A stretch of DNA of 64,000 bases from JAWVFM01 sp963841455 (GCA_963841455.1 CAWJCU010000007.1:62001-126000); one strand, 5' to 3'; counted from the first letter of the stretch, positions 1-8,161 are shown. The notes: generated from the sequence alone by a model not told the origin. Numbers and translations: made by a program.

Positions 1-1
1 C

Positions 2-925
2 GGCGCGCCGGTCGCGCTCGGGGCCTACGTCGTCATCGCCGCCGTCTGTTGGGCGGGTCTCTCGTACCTGCTCCGCCGTCGAGGCTTGCGCCCGCGGCCC
101 CGAGTCGTACTGGCCCTCGCGGCGGTCGCAACGACCGTGGCCGGCTTCGCGGCGCGGCCGCGGACGCCGGCAGCGCCGTCGCCGCGGCGCGGCCTCGTTG
201 TCCGGGTCCTCGACGTCGGCCAGGGTGACGCCATCCTCCTCGACCCCTCGCCGGGCCTGCCGATCCTGGTCGACGGCGGGCCGCCGGGCGACGAGCTGGC
301 CGCGAAGCTCCGGGCGGCCGGCGTCTCACGCCTGGCCGCGGCGGTGGTGACCCACGACCAGTCCGATCATGTCGGCGGCGTCGAGGAGGTATTCGGCCGA
401 ATGCCCGTGGCGCACGTCATCTACGGCGAGCCCGTGCGCCGCATCGTCGCCGAGGCCCGGGCCGCGGCCGCCGACCCGATTCAGGTCGCCGAGGGGTCGG
501 AGGTGGACTCCGGGCGGCTTCGGCTCCAGTTCCTCTGGCCGCCGCGGACGCTCGAGTCCCCGCAACAGGCGCGCACCGAGGACCCGAATACAAGGGCGCT
601 CGTCGCCGTTGCGCGGTGGCGTGGCTTCGCGATGCTCCTCACCGCGGACGCCGAGGCGGCGGACGTGCCGATCGACCCGGGACCGATCGACATCCTCAAG
701 GTCGCCCACCACGGCAGCGACGACCCCGGACTCGCCGGACTGCTCGACCGGACGGCGCCGAGCCTCGCGGTCATCTCGGTGGGGGCGGGGAACCCCTACG
801 GGCACCCGGCGCCGGGCACGATCCGGACTCTCACGGCGCATCGCGTGCCGGTCATCCGGACCGACCTACGCGGAACGGTCGAGCTCGACATCGAGGCCAA
901 CGGATGGTCCGTGGCCGGCGGCTGA
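2..925 (+). CDS. comEC: ComEC/Rec2 DNA-uptake channel, C-terminal part (5' truncated by window)
   Basis: The frame is open from the window edge, so this is the last 307 residues of a larger protein. The first ~28 residues include a hydrophobic helix (AYVVIAAVCWAGLSYLL), the end of the competence membrane domain. A metallo-beta-lactamase-like domain follows: DVGQGDA, THDQSDHVGG (metal-binding His/Asp set), LLTADAE and KVAHHGS are visible in the order expected for ComEC. ComEC moves single-stranded DNA across the membrane in natural transformation; the C-terminal domain is thought to be a nuclease. Position ahead of holA is the classic comEC-holA order. A TTG at 86 could be misread as a start, but the upstream helix argues that it is internal. 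Confidence 0.9.
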   Translation, partial: GAPVALGAYVVIAAVCWAGLSYLLRRRGLRPRPRVVLALAAVATTVAGFAARPRTPAAPSPRRGLVVRVLDVGQGDAILLDPSPGLPILVDGGPPGDELAAKLRAAGVSRLAAAVVTHDQSDHVGGVEEVFGRMPVAHVIYGEPVRRIVAEARAAAADPIQVAEGSEVDSGRLRLQFLWPPRTLESPQQARTEDPNTRALVAVARWRGFAMLLTADAEAADVPIDPGPIDILKVAHHGSDDPGLAGLLDRTAPSLAVISVGAGNPYGHPAPGTIRTLTAHRVPVIRTDLRGTVELDIEANGWSVAGG

Positions 926-952
926 CCCGAATGCGAGAGGTCCGCCGGACTC

Positions 953-958
953 TATATG
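953..958 (+). promoter_or_regulatory. -10-like box before the proline-rich membrane protein
   Basis: TATATG lies 9 nt before the ATG at 968, which supports that start over the in-frame ATG at 956 that overlaps the box. No clear -35 is seen. Confidence 0.35.
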
Positions 959-967
959 GTCGGCTTT

Positions 968-1483
968 ATGGAATCTTCAGGTGTCCCGCCCGCCGAGCCG
1001 CCCCAGCAACCACCCCAGCAACCTCCGCCCCCGCCGCAGCAACCGCCACCGCCGCAGCAACCGCCACAGCAACCGCCTCCGCCTCCGCCGGGTGCTGCCG
1101 CACCACCCCCCGCGAGCGACAAGGCGGGTGGGGGCATGCGCGCCCTCGCCGTCGTCCTGGCCCTCGTCCTGGCCTTCGGCGCCGCGGTGATGATCGTGGC
1201 GATGGTCGACATCAACGACACGCCGCGCTGCGACGACCCGGCGGCCATCCTTCAGTATCACCGCGACCATCCTCTCGACCGCACGATCGACTGCTTCGAC
1301 GGCGGCCAGACGCAGAAGGTGATCGCGCTCGGCTTCGGCTTCGCCGGCGGTGTCGTCGGCGCGATCGCCGCCGTCCTCGCGCTCGCGTTCACGGTCACCG
1401 GCCGCAACGGGAGGAACGTCCTCTGGGCGACCGCCCTGGCGATCATCCTCTCGGGACTGAGCATCCTGATCGGAAGCCTGTAG
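968..1483 (+). CDS. Proline/glutamine-rich three-helix membrane protein, unknown function
   Basis: The protein has 171 residues. Residues ~7-50 are almost entirely Pro and Gln in PPQQPPQQPP-type repeats. Three hydrophobic helices follow (about 57-80, 115-140 and 146-168), separated by a polar loop with two Cys (DTPRCDDP and TIDCFDGG). This build, a flexible Pro-rich cytoplasmic tail on a small membrane domain, is common in actinobacterial proteins of unknown role. I assign no function. ATG 968 is preferred over 956 because the -10-like box overlaps the upstream ATG. Confidence 0.7.
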   Translation: MESSGVPPAEPPQQPPQQPPPPPQQPPPPQQPPQQPPPPPPGAAAPPPASDKAGGGMRALAVVLALVLAFGAAVMIVAMVDINDTPRCDDPAAILQYHRDHPLDRTIDCFDGGQTQKVIALGFGFAGGVVGAIAAVLALAFTVTGRNGRNVLWATALAIILSGLSILIGSL

Positions 1484-1519
1484 CGCGGGCCACATAGCGG
1501 TCCCGCCCGAGGCGCCGAA

Positions 1520-1525
1520 TAGACT
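1520..1525 (+). promoter_or_regulatory. -10 box of holA (leaderless)
   Basis: TAGACT ends 7 nt before the GTG start of holA, placing the transcript start at or next to the start codon. Confidence 0.5.
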
Positions 1526-1532
1526 CGGCGTC

Positions 1533-2543
1533 GTGGCGGACCTGAAGCCTGCCTACCTGATCGCAGGCGACGACGAGGCCAAGATCGAGGCCGCCCTCGC
1601 GGCGCTGCGAGCCCGCGCGGAGCGCGAGGGCGGCCCCGGTGCGCTGGAGGCGTTCAGCCCTCGCGACGGCGTCGGCGCTCCCGATGTCGAGGGGCTAGCG
1701 GCCGCGGTCCCCGCGATGTCCCTGACCGCCACCCGCCGGTATCTCGTCGCCGACCGCCTCGAACGCGTCGGCGCGAGGCAGCTCGAGGGCCTGGCCGACG
1801 CCCTCGGCGGCCTGCCGCCGGACGTAAGCGTAGTGCTGGTGGAGCGCCCGGCCGGTAGCCGCGAGCGCCCTCAGCGGGCCCGTGTGGCGGCGCGCAAGGC
1901 GGTCGTCGCGGCGATCGAGAGGGCCGGGGGGGAGGTGCTGAGCTACGAGGCGCCGAGGGAGCGCGATCTCCCGCGTCGCCTGGTTGACGACGCGAAGAAA
2001 CGCGACTTCGAGCTGGAGCTCGACGCCGCAAAGCTGCTGGTGGAGCGTATGGGCGCCCGCACGGGGCGCCTCGCCAACGAGCTCTCGAGGCTCGCGCTCT
2101 GGGCGGGGCCCGGCGGCCGGGTGACGCTCGCCGACCTTTCATCGATGGTGGTCGACACCTCGGAGGAGGTCGCATGGGTGCTCTCGGACGCGATCGTCGA
2201 GCGCGACGCCGCTTCGGCCGTCGCCGCCGTCGAGCGTCTGTCGAGCCAAGGCGAGGCCGTGACCGGTCTCATCTACCAGGCCGCCAAGCGCCTGCGCGCC
2301 GCAGTCGAGGCCCGCACGCAGCTCGATGCCGGCCGGCCCGCCAAGGAGGTCGAGGGTGCCCTCGGCATGCACCCGTACGCAGCGCGGATGCTGGTGCGCA
2401 TGGTCGGCGGAACGAGCGTCGGCGAGGTCCGGGCGGCAACCTGTGCGATAGCCGACCTCGAGTGGTGGACGCGCGGGGGTGCCGACTACTCGGAGGAGGT
2501 CGCCGTCACCGTCGCGGTTCGCCGTGCGGCGGGGGCGGCGTGA
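1533..2543 (+). CDS. holA: DNA polymerase III delta subunit (clamp-loader)
   Basis: A 336-residue protein beginning MADLKPAYLIAGDDEAKIEA, the typical HolA opening with the degenerate AAA+ nucleotide site (YLIAGDD). The mid-part has DRLERVG and the C-terminal helical region (EVAWVLSDAIVERD, then LIYQAAKRLRA) follows the family pattern. Delta opens the beta sliding clamp during loading. The length is normal for the family. The GTG start at 1533 is supported by the -10 box 7 nt upstream. The gene sits downstream of comEC and runs toward rpsT, a conserved neighbourhood; the two stop codons are 14 bp apart. Confidence 0.93.
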   Translation: MADLKPAYLIAGDDEAKIEAALAALRARAEREGGPGALEAFSPRDGVGAPDVEGLAAAVPAMSLTATRRYLVADRLERVGARQLEGLADALGGLPPDVSVVLVERPAGSRERPQRARVAARKAVVAAIERAGGEVLSYEAPRERDLPRRLVDDAKKRDFELELDAAKLLVERMGARTGRLANELSRLALWAGPGGRVTLADLSSMVVDTSEEVAWVLSDAIVERDAASAVAAVERLSSQGEAVTGLIYQAAKRLRAAVEARTQLDAGRPAKEVEGALGMHPYAARMLVRMVGGTSVGEVRAATCAIADLEWWTRGGADYSEEVAVTVAVRRAAGAA

Positions 2544-2557
2544 GGGGCAGCGCCGCT

Positions 2558-2818
2558 CTAGGCGCCAGCTCGGATGCGGGCCGCGCGAGCCTTCTTGCGC
2601 GCGGCTGTGTTCCGATGAAGGGCCCCGCTGCGCGCGGCCCGGTCGATCCGGGAGACCAGCTCGCGATGCTCGGTGTCCGCCGCAGCGGCATCGCCGGACT
2701 CGACGGCGCTCTCGAGGCGCCGGAAATGCGTCTTCACGGCGCTCGTCATGCGCCTGTTCTCGTCGCGCTCGCGAATGGAGCGCACGTTTCGCTTGCGTTG
2801 TGAGGCGATGTTGGCCAT
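2558..2818 (-). CDS. rpsT: 30S ribosomal protein S20
   Basis: An 86-residue, Lys/Arg-rich protein starting MANIASQRKRNVRSIRERDE, the standard S20 opening, with the conserved helix end NTAARKKARAARIRAGA. S20 binds 16S rRNA early in small-subunit assembly. A much longer open frame runs through from upstream, but the ATG at 2818 is the family start. It is convergent with holA and divergent from murJ, with which it shares a palindromic -10 region. Confidence 0.95.
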   Translation of the reverse strand: MANIASQRKRNVRSIRERDENRRMTSAVKTHFRRLESAVESGDAAAADTEHRELVSRIDRAARSGALHRNTAARKKARAARIRAGA

Positions 2819-2831
2819 CGAGCGAGCGGCC

Positions 2832-2839
2832 ACTATAGC
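2832..2839. promoter_or_regulatory. Shared bidirectional -10 core between rpsT and murJ
   Basis: The sequence ACTATAGC contains the palindrome CTATAG. Read on the plus strand it gives TATAGC (2834-2839), 6 nt before the TTG start of murJ. Read on the minus strand it gives TATAGT (2837-2832), 13 nt before rpsT's ATG. One 8-bp core can therefore serve both genes. Confidence 0.5.
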
Positions 2840-2845
2840 GGGGCC

Positions 2846-4525
2846 TTGAGCGAGCCAGACCCGCCTGAGTTCGCGCCCGAAGAGCCGCGGACCAACCCGG
2901 TGATACGCCTCGAACCGGCCACGGAGGGCCCGGAGGTGGAGGTTGGCGTGCCCCCCGCCGAGTCCCGGCGCGAGCGGTCGGGACGGCTCGCCCGGTCGAC
3001 CGCGCTCTTCTCCCTGGCGACGACGGCGTCGCGCGTCGCCGGGCTCGTCCGCGAGGTCTTCGCGGCGTCCTATTTCGGCGTCAGCGGCGCGATGTCGGCG
3101 TTCACGATCGCCTTCCAGGTGCCGAACCTGGTGCGGAGCCTTTTCGCCGACGCGGCGATCCAGGCGGCGTTCGTGCCGGTGTTCACCGAGGAGCTCGAGA
3201 AGGGCAACCGCCGCGAGGCGTTCCGGCTGGCATCGACGCTGATCTACCTCGTCACGCTCGTCCTCACGGCGCTCACCGCGTTCTTCATCCTCATCGCGCC
3301 GGTCCTGATGCCCCTGTTCGTCGGCTCGAAGGTGCCTCAGGACCTGACCGTGACCCTCTCGCAGATCCTCTTCCCGATCCTCGTGATGCTCGGGACGACG
3401 GGGATGGTCGTGGGGATCCTCAACAGCTACAACCGCTTCGGCGCGTTCGCGATCTCCCCGTTCTTCTGGAACGTGGCGATCATCGTCGTGCTGGTGGCGA
3501 TGGCGCCGCTCTTCTCGGGGAGCGACCGAATTTACGCGTACGCAATCGGCGTGCTGGTCGGGACGGCGGTCCAGTTCGCGATACCGACCTGGGACCTCCG
3601 GCACACGGAGTTCCGGCTCCTGCGCGTCTTCGACTGGCGGAGCCTTCAGGTGCGGCGAGTGCTCGTGCTCATGCTCCCCGTGACGCTGAGCCTCGGGCTG
3701 ATCAACTTCAACCTGCTGATCAACAGCACCTTCGGGTCGCTCGTCTCCACCTCGGCCCCGGCAGCGATCGACAAGGCCTTTCGCATCTACATGCTCCCGC
3801 AGGGGATTTTCTCGGTCGCCGTCACGACCGTGCTCTTCCCGACCCTGGCGCGCCTGGCAGCGCGGCGCGAGTACACCGACCTGCGGGCGACGATGGCGAA
3901 CGGCATGAGGCAGATCGTCCTGCTCCTGGTGCCCGCGGCGGCGGCGATCCTTGTGCTGTCGGTGCCGATGGTGCGCCTCGTCTACCAGCGGGGGGAGTTC
4001 AGTGCCGCCGACACCGACCTGGTTGCGACCGCGCTGTTCTGGTTCTCCTTCTCGCTCCCGCTGAACGGGCTCTTCCTCCTGCTGACCCGAACGTTCTTCA
4101 GCCTCCAGCGCCCCTGGATCCCGACCGCGATCTCCGGCGTGAACCTCGTCATCACCGCCGTCGGCGCGTTCGTTCTCCACGGGCCCTTCGGCGTCGCGGG
4201 GATCGTCGCGGCAACCGCCATCGCAACCGGCGTCAGCGTCCTCGCCCAGGTCACGCTCCTGCGCCGGCGGCTGGGCCGGCTCGAGCTGGGGCGCTTCGTC
4301 TGGACCTCCACGCGCGTGCTCGCGGCCTCCGCGCTGCTCGCAGGTGCGAGCTACGGGGTGTGGTACGTGCTCGACGAGGCCCTTGGACGGTCGTTCGTGG
4401 CGCAGGCGCTCTCCCTCAGCGCGGGCCTCATCGTTGGGGCCGCCGTCTATCTCGCCGCGGTCACCTTGCTGCGCATCCCGGAGGCTGGGCAGATCAGGCG
4501 GCTCGTATGGCGGCGGGGCCGCTGA
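2846..4525 (+). CDS. murJ: Lipid II flippase MurJ/MviN
   Basis: A 559-residue polytopic membrane protein with a ~45-residue acidic N-terminal tail, then about 14 hydrophobic helices. Family marks include LFSLATTASRVAGLVREV at the start of the core, AFQVPNLVRSLFADAAIQAAFVP, and PTLARLAARREY after helix 8. MurJ flips lipid-linked peptidoglycan precursor across the membrane and belongs to the MOP exporter superfamily. The TTG start is supported by the TATAGC box 6 nt upstream. It ends 3 bp from the convergent GH114-like gene. Confidence 0.93.
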   Translation: MSEPDPPEFAPEEPRTNPVIRLEPATEGPEVEVGVPPAESRRERSGRLARSTALFSLATTASRVAGLVREVFAASYFGVSGAMSAFTIAFQVPNLVRSLFADAAIQAAFVPVFTEELEKGNRREAFRLASTLIYLVTLVLTALTAFFILIAPVLMPLFVGSKVPQDLTVTLSQILFPILVMLGTTGMVVGILNSYNRFGAFAISPFFWNVAIIVVLVAMAPLFSGSDRIYAYAIGVLVGTAVQFAIPTWDLRHTEFRLLRVFDWRSLQVRRVLVLMLPVTLSLGLINFNLLINSTFGSLVSTSAPAAIDKAFRIYMLPQGIFSVAVTTVLFPTLARLAARREYTDLRATMANGMRQIVLLLVPAAAAILVLSVPMVRLVYQRGEFSAADTDLVATALFWFSFSLPLNGLFLLLTRTFFSLQRPWIPTAISGVNLVITAVGAFVLHGPFGVAGIVAATAIATGVSVLAQVTLLRRRLGRLELGRFVWTSTRVLAASALLAGASYGVWYVLDEALGRSFVAQALSLSAGLIVGAAVYLAAVTLLRIPEAGQIRRLVWRRGR

Positions 4526-4528
4526 GCC

Positions 4529-5341
4529 TCAGGGGCAGGTCCGCCGCCACGCCTCGAGGCTGTAGCGCTTGCGGATCGTCGAGAAGCCGAGCTGCTTCGA
4601 CTTGGGGCAGAATCGCGAGAGCGGCAGCTCGTACTCGGCGCCGAAGACGGGCTTGCCGTGGGCGATAAAGCGCCGCAGCCTGCCGCACTCGCTGTACTGG
4701 AAGCACTGTTCGTTCACCTCGAAGCCGACGTACGGGAGCATCGCGCGGACCTGGCCGAGGTCGTTCTTGAGGCCGGCAACCATGCCGCGCCGGCGGATCG
4801 CGTTCGAGATCCAGATGTCGTAGCGGAGCTGGTCGTGCGCCGTGATCGGGAAACCGCTGTTGTTCTCGTAGCCGTCCTCGTTGTCGGGCTCGATGGCGTC
4901 GAAGCGCTTCTCCGCGCAGCGGTCGAAGCGCTTGGCCATGATCGGCCTCAGGATCGCGAGCTTGCGGACGTCGAGCCAGCGCTCGTTGGGAAAGCCCTGG
5001 AAATGGCGCCCGAGCACGCGTCTCGGGAACTCGCCGGCGTCTGCGCGGTACGGCTCCCACGAGCCCACGTCGACGTAGCAGATGGCCGTAGCGTCGCGCC
5101 GGTGGATGCGACGGACGGTAGAGGCCGGATTGTCCATGTCGATGTCGTAGACCGGGGCCTTCACCGAGAGGTCGACCTTTCCCTGAAGCTGCCATTGCCA
5201 GGGCCGGGTGGTGGGGTGAGGGTCCCAGCAGCCGTGGCATGGCGTGGGCTGGGGCAGCGCGGGCCGGGCAGCGGCGTGGCCGGGCGCGGCTGGCAAGGCG
5301 AGCGCGGTGAGAGCAGCGAGGAGGGGGGCAAGGCCGCTCAC
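4529..5341 (-). CDS. Secreted GH114-like protein (endo-alpha-1,4-polygalactosaminidase family)
   Basis: A 270-residue protein with a Sec signal peptide (hydrophobic ~residues 4-24, LLAALTALALPAAPGHA), then a single domain with the GH114/TM1410-type TIM-barrel marks: ICYVDVGSWEPYR, FDAIEPDNEDGYENN (acidic pair in the active-site position) and GLKNDLGQ. Family members cut galactosamine-containing exopolysaccharide. The substrate here is not known. GTG start at 5341 with a TAGCCT box 6 nt upstream. Divergent from a SnoaL-like gene across a 90-bp gap holding an inverted repeat. Confidence 0.8.
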   Translation of the reverse strand: MSGLAPLLAALTALALPAAPGHAAARPALPQPTPCHGCWDPHPTTRPWQWQLQGKVDLSVKAPVYDIDMDNPASTVRRIHRRDATAICYVDVGSWEPYRADAGEFPRRVLGRHFQGFPNERWLDVRKLAILRPIMAKRFDRCAEKRFDAIEPDNEDGYENNSGFPITAHDQLRYDIWISNAIRRRGMVAGLKNDLGQVRAMLPYVGFEVNEQCFQYSECGRLRRFIAHGKPVFGAEYELPLSRFCPKSKQLGFSTIRKRYSLEAWRRTCP

Positions 5342-5347
5342 GCGCCG

Positions 5348-5353
5348 AGGCTA
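5348..5353 (-). promoter_or_regulatory. -10 box of the GH114-like gene (leaderless)
   Basis: Minus-strand TAGCCT, 6 nt before the GTG start. Confidence 0.45.
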
Positions 5354-5367
5354 CCGCCCGAAATTAC

Positions 5368-5413
5368 CGAACGTCCCGGAGACCATCAAAGGTGAGGGTC
5401 TGTGGGACGTTCG
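5368..5413. promoter_or_regulatory. Inverted repeat in a divergent promoter region
   Basis: CGAACGTCCC (5368-5377) is matched perfectly by GGGACGTTCG (5404-5413), with a 26-nt spacer that holds a second inner pair GACC/GGTC. It lies between the -10 boxes of the GH114-like gene and the SnoaL-like gene, so it could be an operator for both. A cruciform or RNA hairpin is the alternative. Confidence 0.5.
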
Positions 5414-5417
5414 CGCT

Positions 5418-5423
5418 TAGGAT
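5418..5423 (+). promoter_or_regulatory. -10 box of SnoaL-like gene 1 (leaderless)
   Basis: TAGGAT, 8 nt before the ATG at 5432. Confidence 0.45.
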
Positions 5424-5431
5424 CGGCGCCG

Positions 5432-5842
5432 ATGACCGACAACGTCGAGATCCTCGCGCGGCTCATCGATGCTGTGCAGGCGTACTGGGCCGGCGGCCCC
5501 TGGGAAGAGACGATCGCCCCGCTGTACGACCCCGAGATCGACTACTACCCCGTCCGGAAGTTCCCGGACAGCAAGCCGTGCCATGGCCTCAGCGAGCTTC
5601 GGCAGTTCTACGACAGCTACAAGGAGGCGTGGGAGAGCTTCGAGTGGAAGATTGTCGACGTCGTCGCGGTTGGCGACGACCGGGTGCTCGCGCACCTGCA
5701 CATGGCGGGCGCCGGTCGCGGCAGCGGTGTCACGATCGCCGGCGACCTCTATGCGTGCTATTGGCTTCGGGCCGGGCGCATCTTCAGGCACGACGACCAT
5801 CTCACCGAGGAAGGCGCCAGACGAGCGCTCGGCATGGGCTGA
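5432..5842 (+). CDS. SnoaL-like / NTF2-fold protein 1
   Basis: A 136-residue protein with the NTF2-like alpha+beta cone pattern: N-terminal helix (VEILARLIDAVQAYWAGGPW), DPEIDYYPVRKF, then GLSELRQFYDSYKEAWESFEWK, a strand-rich half and the closing GRIFRHDDHLTEEGARRALG typical of ketosteroid-isomerase/SnoaL-like proteins. Many are enzymes of unknown substrate. A second family member sits at 7684-8097 on the far side of lepA; the two are recognisably similar in order and length, so they may be old duplicates. ATG 5432 is chosen because the -10 box is 8 nt upstream; an in-frame GTG at 5402 lies inside the inverted repeat. Confidence 0.75.
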   Translation: MTDNVEILARLIDAVQAYWAGGPWEETIAPLYDPEIDYYPVRKFPDSKPCHGLSELRQFYDSYKEAWESFEWKIVDVVAVGDDRVLAHLHMAGAGRGSGVTIAGDLYACYWLRAGRIFRHDDHLTEEGARRALGMG

Positions 5843-5890
5843 GGCGGGAGGGGGGGCTCGGAATAGGCCGTCGCCATACTGATCCCGCCC

Positions 5891-7684
5891 ATGGACCGGA
5901 TCCGGAACTTCTCGATCATCGCCCACATCGACCACGGCAAGTCGACGCTTGCCGATCGGATCCTCGAGCTCACAGGCGCAGTCGACCCACGCAACCACAT
6001 GCCCCAACTCCTCGACTCGATGGACCTCGAGCGCGAGCGCGGGATCACCATCAAGGCGCAGGCGGTGCGGGTGGCCTACGAGGCCGAGGACGGTGAGATC
6101 TACCGCCTGCACCTGATCGACACGCCGGGCCACGTCGACTTCTCCTACGAGGTCTCGAGGAGCCTCGCCGCCTGCGAGGGCGCCCTGCTCGTCGTCGACG
6201 CCGCGCAGGGCGTGGAGGCGCAGACCGTCGCCAACACCTACGCCGCAATCGACGCGGGGCTCGAGCTCGTGCCGGTGCTCAACAAGGTCGATCTGCCCAG
6301 CGCGGAGCCGGAGCGGGTGGCGGCCGAGATCGTGGACCTCATCGGCGGTGACGCCGACGAGATCCTGCGGATCTCGGCGAAGACGGGCGAGGGGGTCGGC
6401 GGCGTCCTCGAGGCGATCGTCGCCCGGATCCCCCCGCCGGCGGGCGATCCCGATGCGCGGCCCAGGGCGCTGATCTTCGACTCCGAGTTCGACCAGTACC
6501 GGGGCGTCGTCGCGTACGTGCGGATGGTCGACGGAGCGTTCAGCAACGGCGATCGCATTGTCGCGATGCAGGCGGGCACCGAGGCCGACATCGACGAGAT
6601 CGGCCACTTCGCGCCGAAGGCGGCGCCCGCGCCGCGCATGTCCGCCGGAGAGGTCGGCTACATCATCACCGGGATCAAAAACGTATCGAAGCTGCGGGTC
6701 GGCGACACCCTCACCGCGCGCGCTGCTCCGGCGAGCGAGGCGCTGCCCGGCTACCGCGAGGTGAAGCCGGTCGTCTTCTGCGGGCTCTTCCCGATCGACA
6801 CCGATCAATACGAGGACCTGCGCGACGCCCTCGAGCGTCTCGCGCTCAACGACGCCGCGCTCTCCTACGAGCCGGAGACGTCTGACGCGCTTGGCTTCGG
6901 CTTCCGTTGCGGGTTCCTCGGCCTTCTACACATGGACATCGTGCGCGAGCGACTCGAGCGGGAGTACGACCTCGAGCTGCTCGCGACGACTCCCAACGTC
7001 CGCTACGAGGTCGAGCTTCACTCGGGCGAGATCGTCGAGGTGCGAAGCCCCACCGACATGCCCGACCCGGCGGCTATCGAGCGCATCGCCGAGCCGTACA
7101 TCCGGGCGACTCTCATCACGCCGACCACGTACGTCGGCGCCGTCATGGAGCTCTGCCAGGGGCGGCGCGGCACCCACGTCGACCTTCACTACCTCTCGCC
7201 CGAGCGGGTCCAGATCCGCTACGACCTGCCACTCGCCGAGATCGTCCTCGACTTCTACGACCAGCTCAAGTCGCGCACGGCGGGCTACGCCTCGCTCGAC
7301 TACGAGCCGCTCGGCTATCGCGACTCCGACCTCGTGAAGCTCGACGTCCTCCTCGCCGGCGACCGGGTCGACGCGCTCTCGCTCGTCGTCCACAAGGACG
7401 CCGCGTACGAGACGGGCCGCACGCTCGTGGAGCGTCTTCAGAGGACGATCCCGCGTCAGCTCTTCGACGTCCCTGTGCAGGCTGCCGTCGGCTCGCGCGT
7501 CCTCGCGCGGGAGACGGTGAAGGCCCTGCGGAAGGACGTGACCGCGAAGCTCTACGGTGGCGACGTGACCCGGAAGCGGAAGCTGCTCGAGAAGCAGAAG
7601 AAGGGGAAGAAGCGGATGAAGCAGGTGGGCGCCGTGGAGGTCCCGCAGGAGGCGTTTCTATCGGTCTTGGAGATCGACGAGTGA
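5891..7684 (+). CDS. lepA: Elongation factor 4 (back-translocating GTPase LepA)
   Basis: A 597-residue protein beginning MDRIRNFSIIAHIDHGKST (G1 P-loop), with RGITIKAQAV (switch I), DTPGHVDF (G3), NKVDLPSA (G4) and the LepA-specific C-terminal region ending in a Lys-rich tail (KRKLLEKQKKGKKRMKQVG). LepA acts on ribosomes stalled or in assembly. Length matches the family. Its stop overlaps the ATG of the next SnoaL-like gene (TGATG), so the two are likely cotranslated. A CATACT box 10 nt upstream may be its -10. Confidence 0.96.
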   Translation: MDRIRNFSIIAHIDHGKSTLADRILELTGAVDPRNHMPQLLDSMDLERERGITIKAQAVRVAYEAEDGEIYRLHLIDTPGHVDFSYEVSRSLAACEGALLVVDAAQGVEAQTVANTYAAIDAGLELVPVLNKVDLPSAEPERVAAEIVDLIGGDADEILRISAKTGEGVGGVLEAIVARIPPPAGDPDARPRALIFDSEFDQYRGVVAYVRMVDGAFSNGDRIVAMQAGTEADIDEIGHFAPKAAPAPRMSAGEVGYIITGIKNVSKLRVGDTLTARAAPASEALPGYREVKPVVFCGLFPIDTDQYEDLRDALERLALNDAALSYEPETSDALGFGFRCGFLGLLHMDIVRERLEREYDLELLATTPNVRYEVELHSGEIVEVRSPTDMPDPAAIERIAEPYIRATLITPTTYVGAVMELCQGRRGTHVDLHYLSPERVQIRYDLPLAEIVLDFYDQLKSRTAGYASLDYEPLGYRDSDLVKLDVLLAGDRVDALSLVVHKDAAYETGRTLVERLQRTIPRQLFDVPVQAAVGSRVLARETVKALRKDVTAKLYGGDVTRKRKLLEKQKKGKKRMKQVGAVEVPQEAFLSVLEIDE

Positions 7685-8097
7685 TGACGGGTCCTGAGGA
7701 GAACGTCGCCCGGGTGCGCACGGGCATCGAGGCCTTCAACCGCGGCGACGTCAAGGGGGTGCTCCAGTTCCTCGACGAGGACGTCGAGATCTTCAGCTCG
7801 CCGGAGCTCGCCAACCCCGGTACCTACCGCGGTCACGACGGGTATCAGCAGTGGCTCGGCAACTGGCTCGAGGTCTGGGACGGGTTCGAGGCCGACGTCG
7901 AGCGCGTGGAGCCGGTCGGCGAGGGCCACGTCGTCGCCGCGGTTCATCAGCATGCGCGGGGCAAGGGCAGCGGGATCGAGGTCGAGATGCGGGTCGGCTA
8001 CATGTTCGAACTCGGCGAGTCCAACACGAAGGCACTTCATCTCTACCCGACCTGGGACGAGGCGATGGCCGCCGCCCGCGAACGCGAAGGTGTGTGA
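7684..8097 (+). CDS. SnoaL-like / NTF2-fold protein 2
   Basis: A 137-residue protein: ENVARVRTGIEAFNRGDVKGVLQFL, then DEDVEIFSSPELANPGTYRG and GYQQWLGNWLEVWDGFEADV, a standard SnoaL-like arrangement with Asp/His in the pocket. The function is unknown. The ATG overlaps lepA's TGA by one base, indicating translational coupling. The first copy of the repeated two-hairpin RNA element begins 4 nt after its stop. In many relatives hemW follows lepA; here this gene and the MaoC pair take its place. Confidence 0.75.
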   Translation: MTGPEENVARVRTGIEAFNRGDVKGVLQFLDEDVEIFSSPELANPGTYRGHDGYQQWLGNWLEVWDGFEADVERVEPVGEGHVVAAVHQHARGKGSGIEVEMRVGYMFELGESNTKALHLYPTWDEAMAAAREREGV

Positions 8098-8101
8098 GTG
8101 A

Positions 8102-8152
8102 GGCGGCTTTAGCGCCGAAAGAGGCGTGTAAGGGCGCCGAGGGCGCCCGCAG
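8102..8152 (+). ncRNA. Two-hairpin RNA element, copy A
   Basis: Hairpin P1 GGCG (8102-8105)/CGCC (8113-8116) with a loop ending TTTAG, a 15-nt linker GAAAGAGGCGTGTAA, then hairpin P2 GGGCGCC (8132-8138)/GGCGCCC (8142-8148) with a GAG loop, then GCAG. The same layout recurs at 12961-13008 and 61352-61399 with compensating stem changes. It follows a TGA triplet (8099-8101). Here the Shine-Dalgarno extension seen in the other copies is lost (GCAGCTG), and a separate -10 box lies just downstream. Confidence 0.65.
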
Positions 8153-8161
8153 CTGATTCCA

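Noticed and set aside
340..380. ComEC metal motif THDQSDHVGG with Gln where HxDxDH enzymes have Asp.
   Set aside because: I recall HPQADH/HDQADH-type motifs as common in actinobacterial ComEC, so this is not treated as a lost active site.
2558..4180. 540-codon minus-strand open frame covering rpsT and the murJ antisense.
   Set aside because: Only its last 86 codons (rpsT) are real; the remainder is an Arg/Asp/His-rich antisense shadow of murJ.
8095..8152. Hammerhead ribozyme: the repeated element has a stem followed by CGAAA, as in a hammerhead core.
   Set aside because: The CUGANGA half of the core is not present (copies B and C read GUCAUGA, copy A GUGAGUGA), so the key catalytic bases are missing; the second hairpin also does not fit a hammerhead stem III/I layout.
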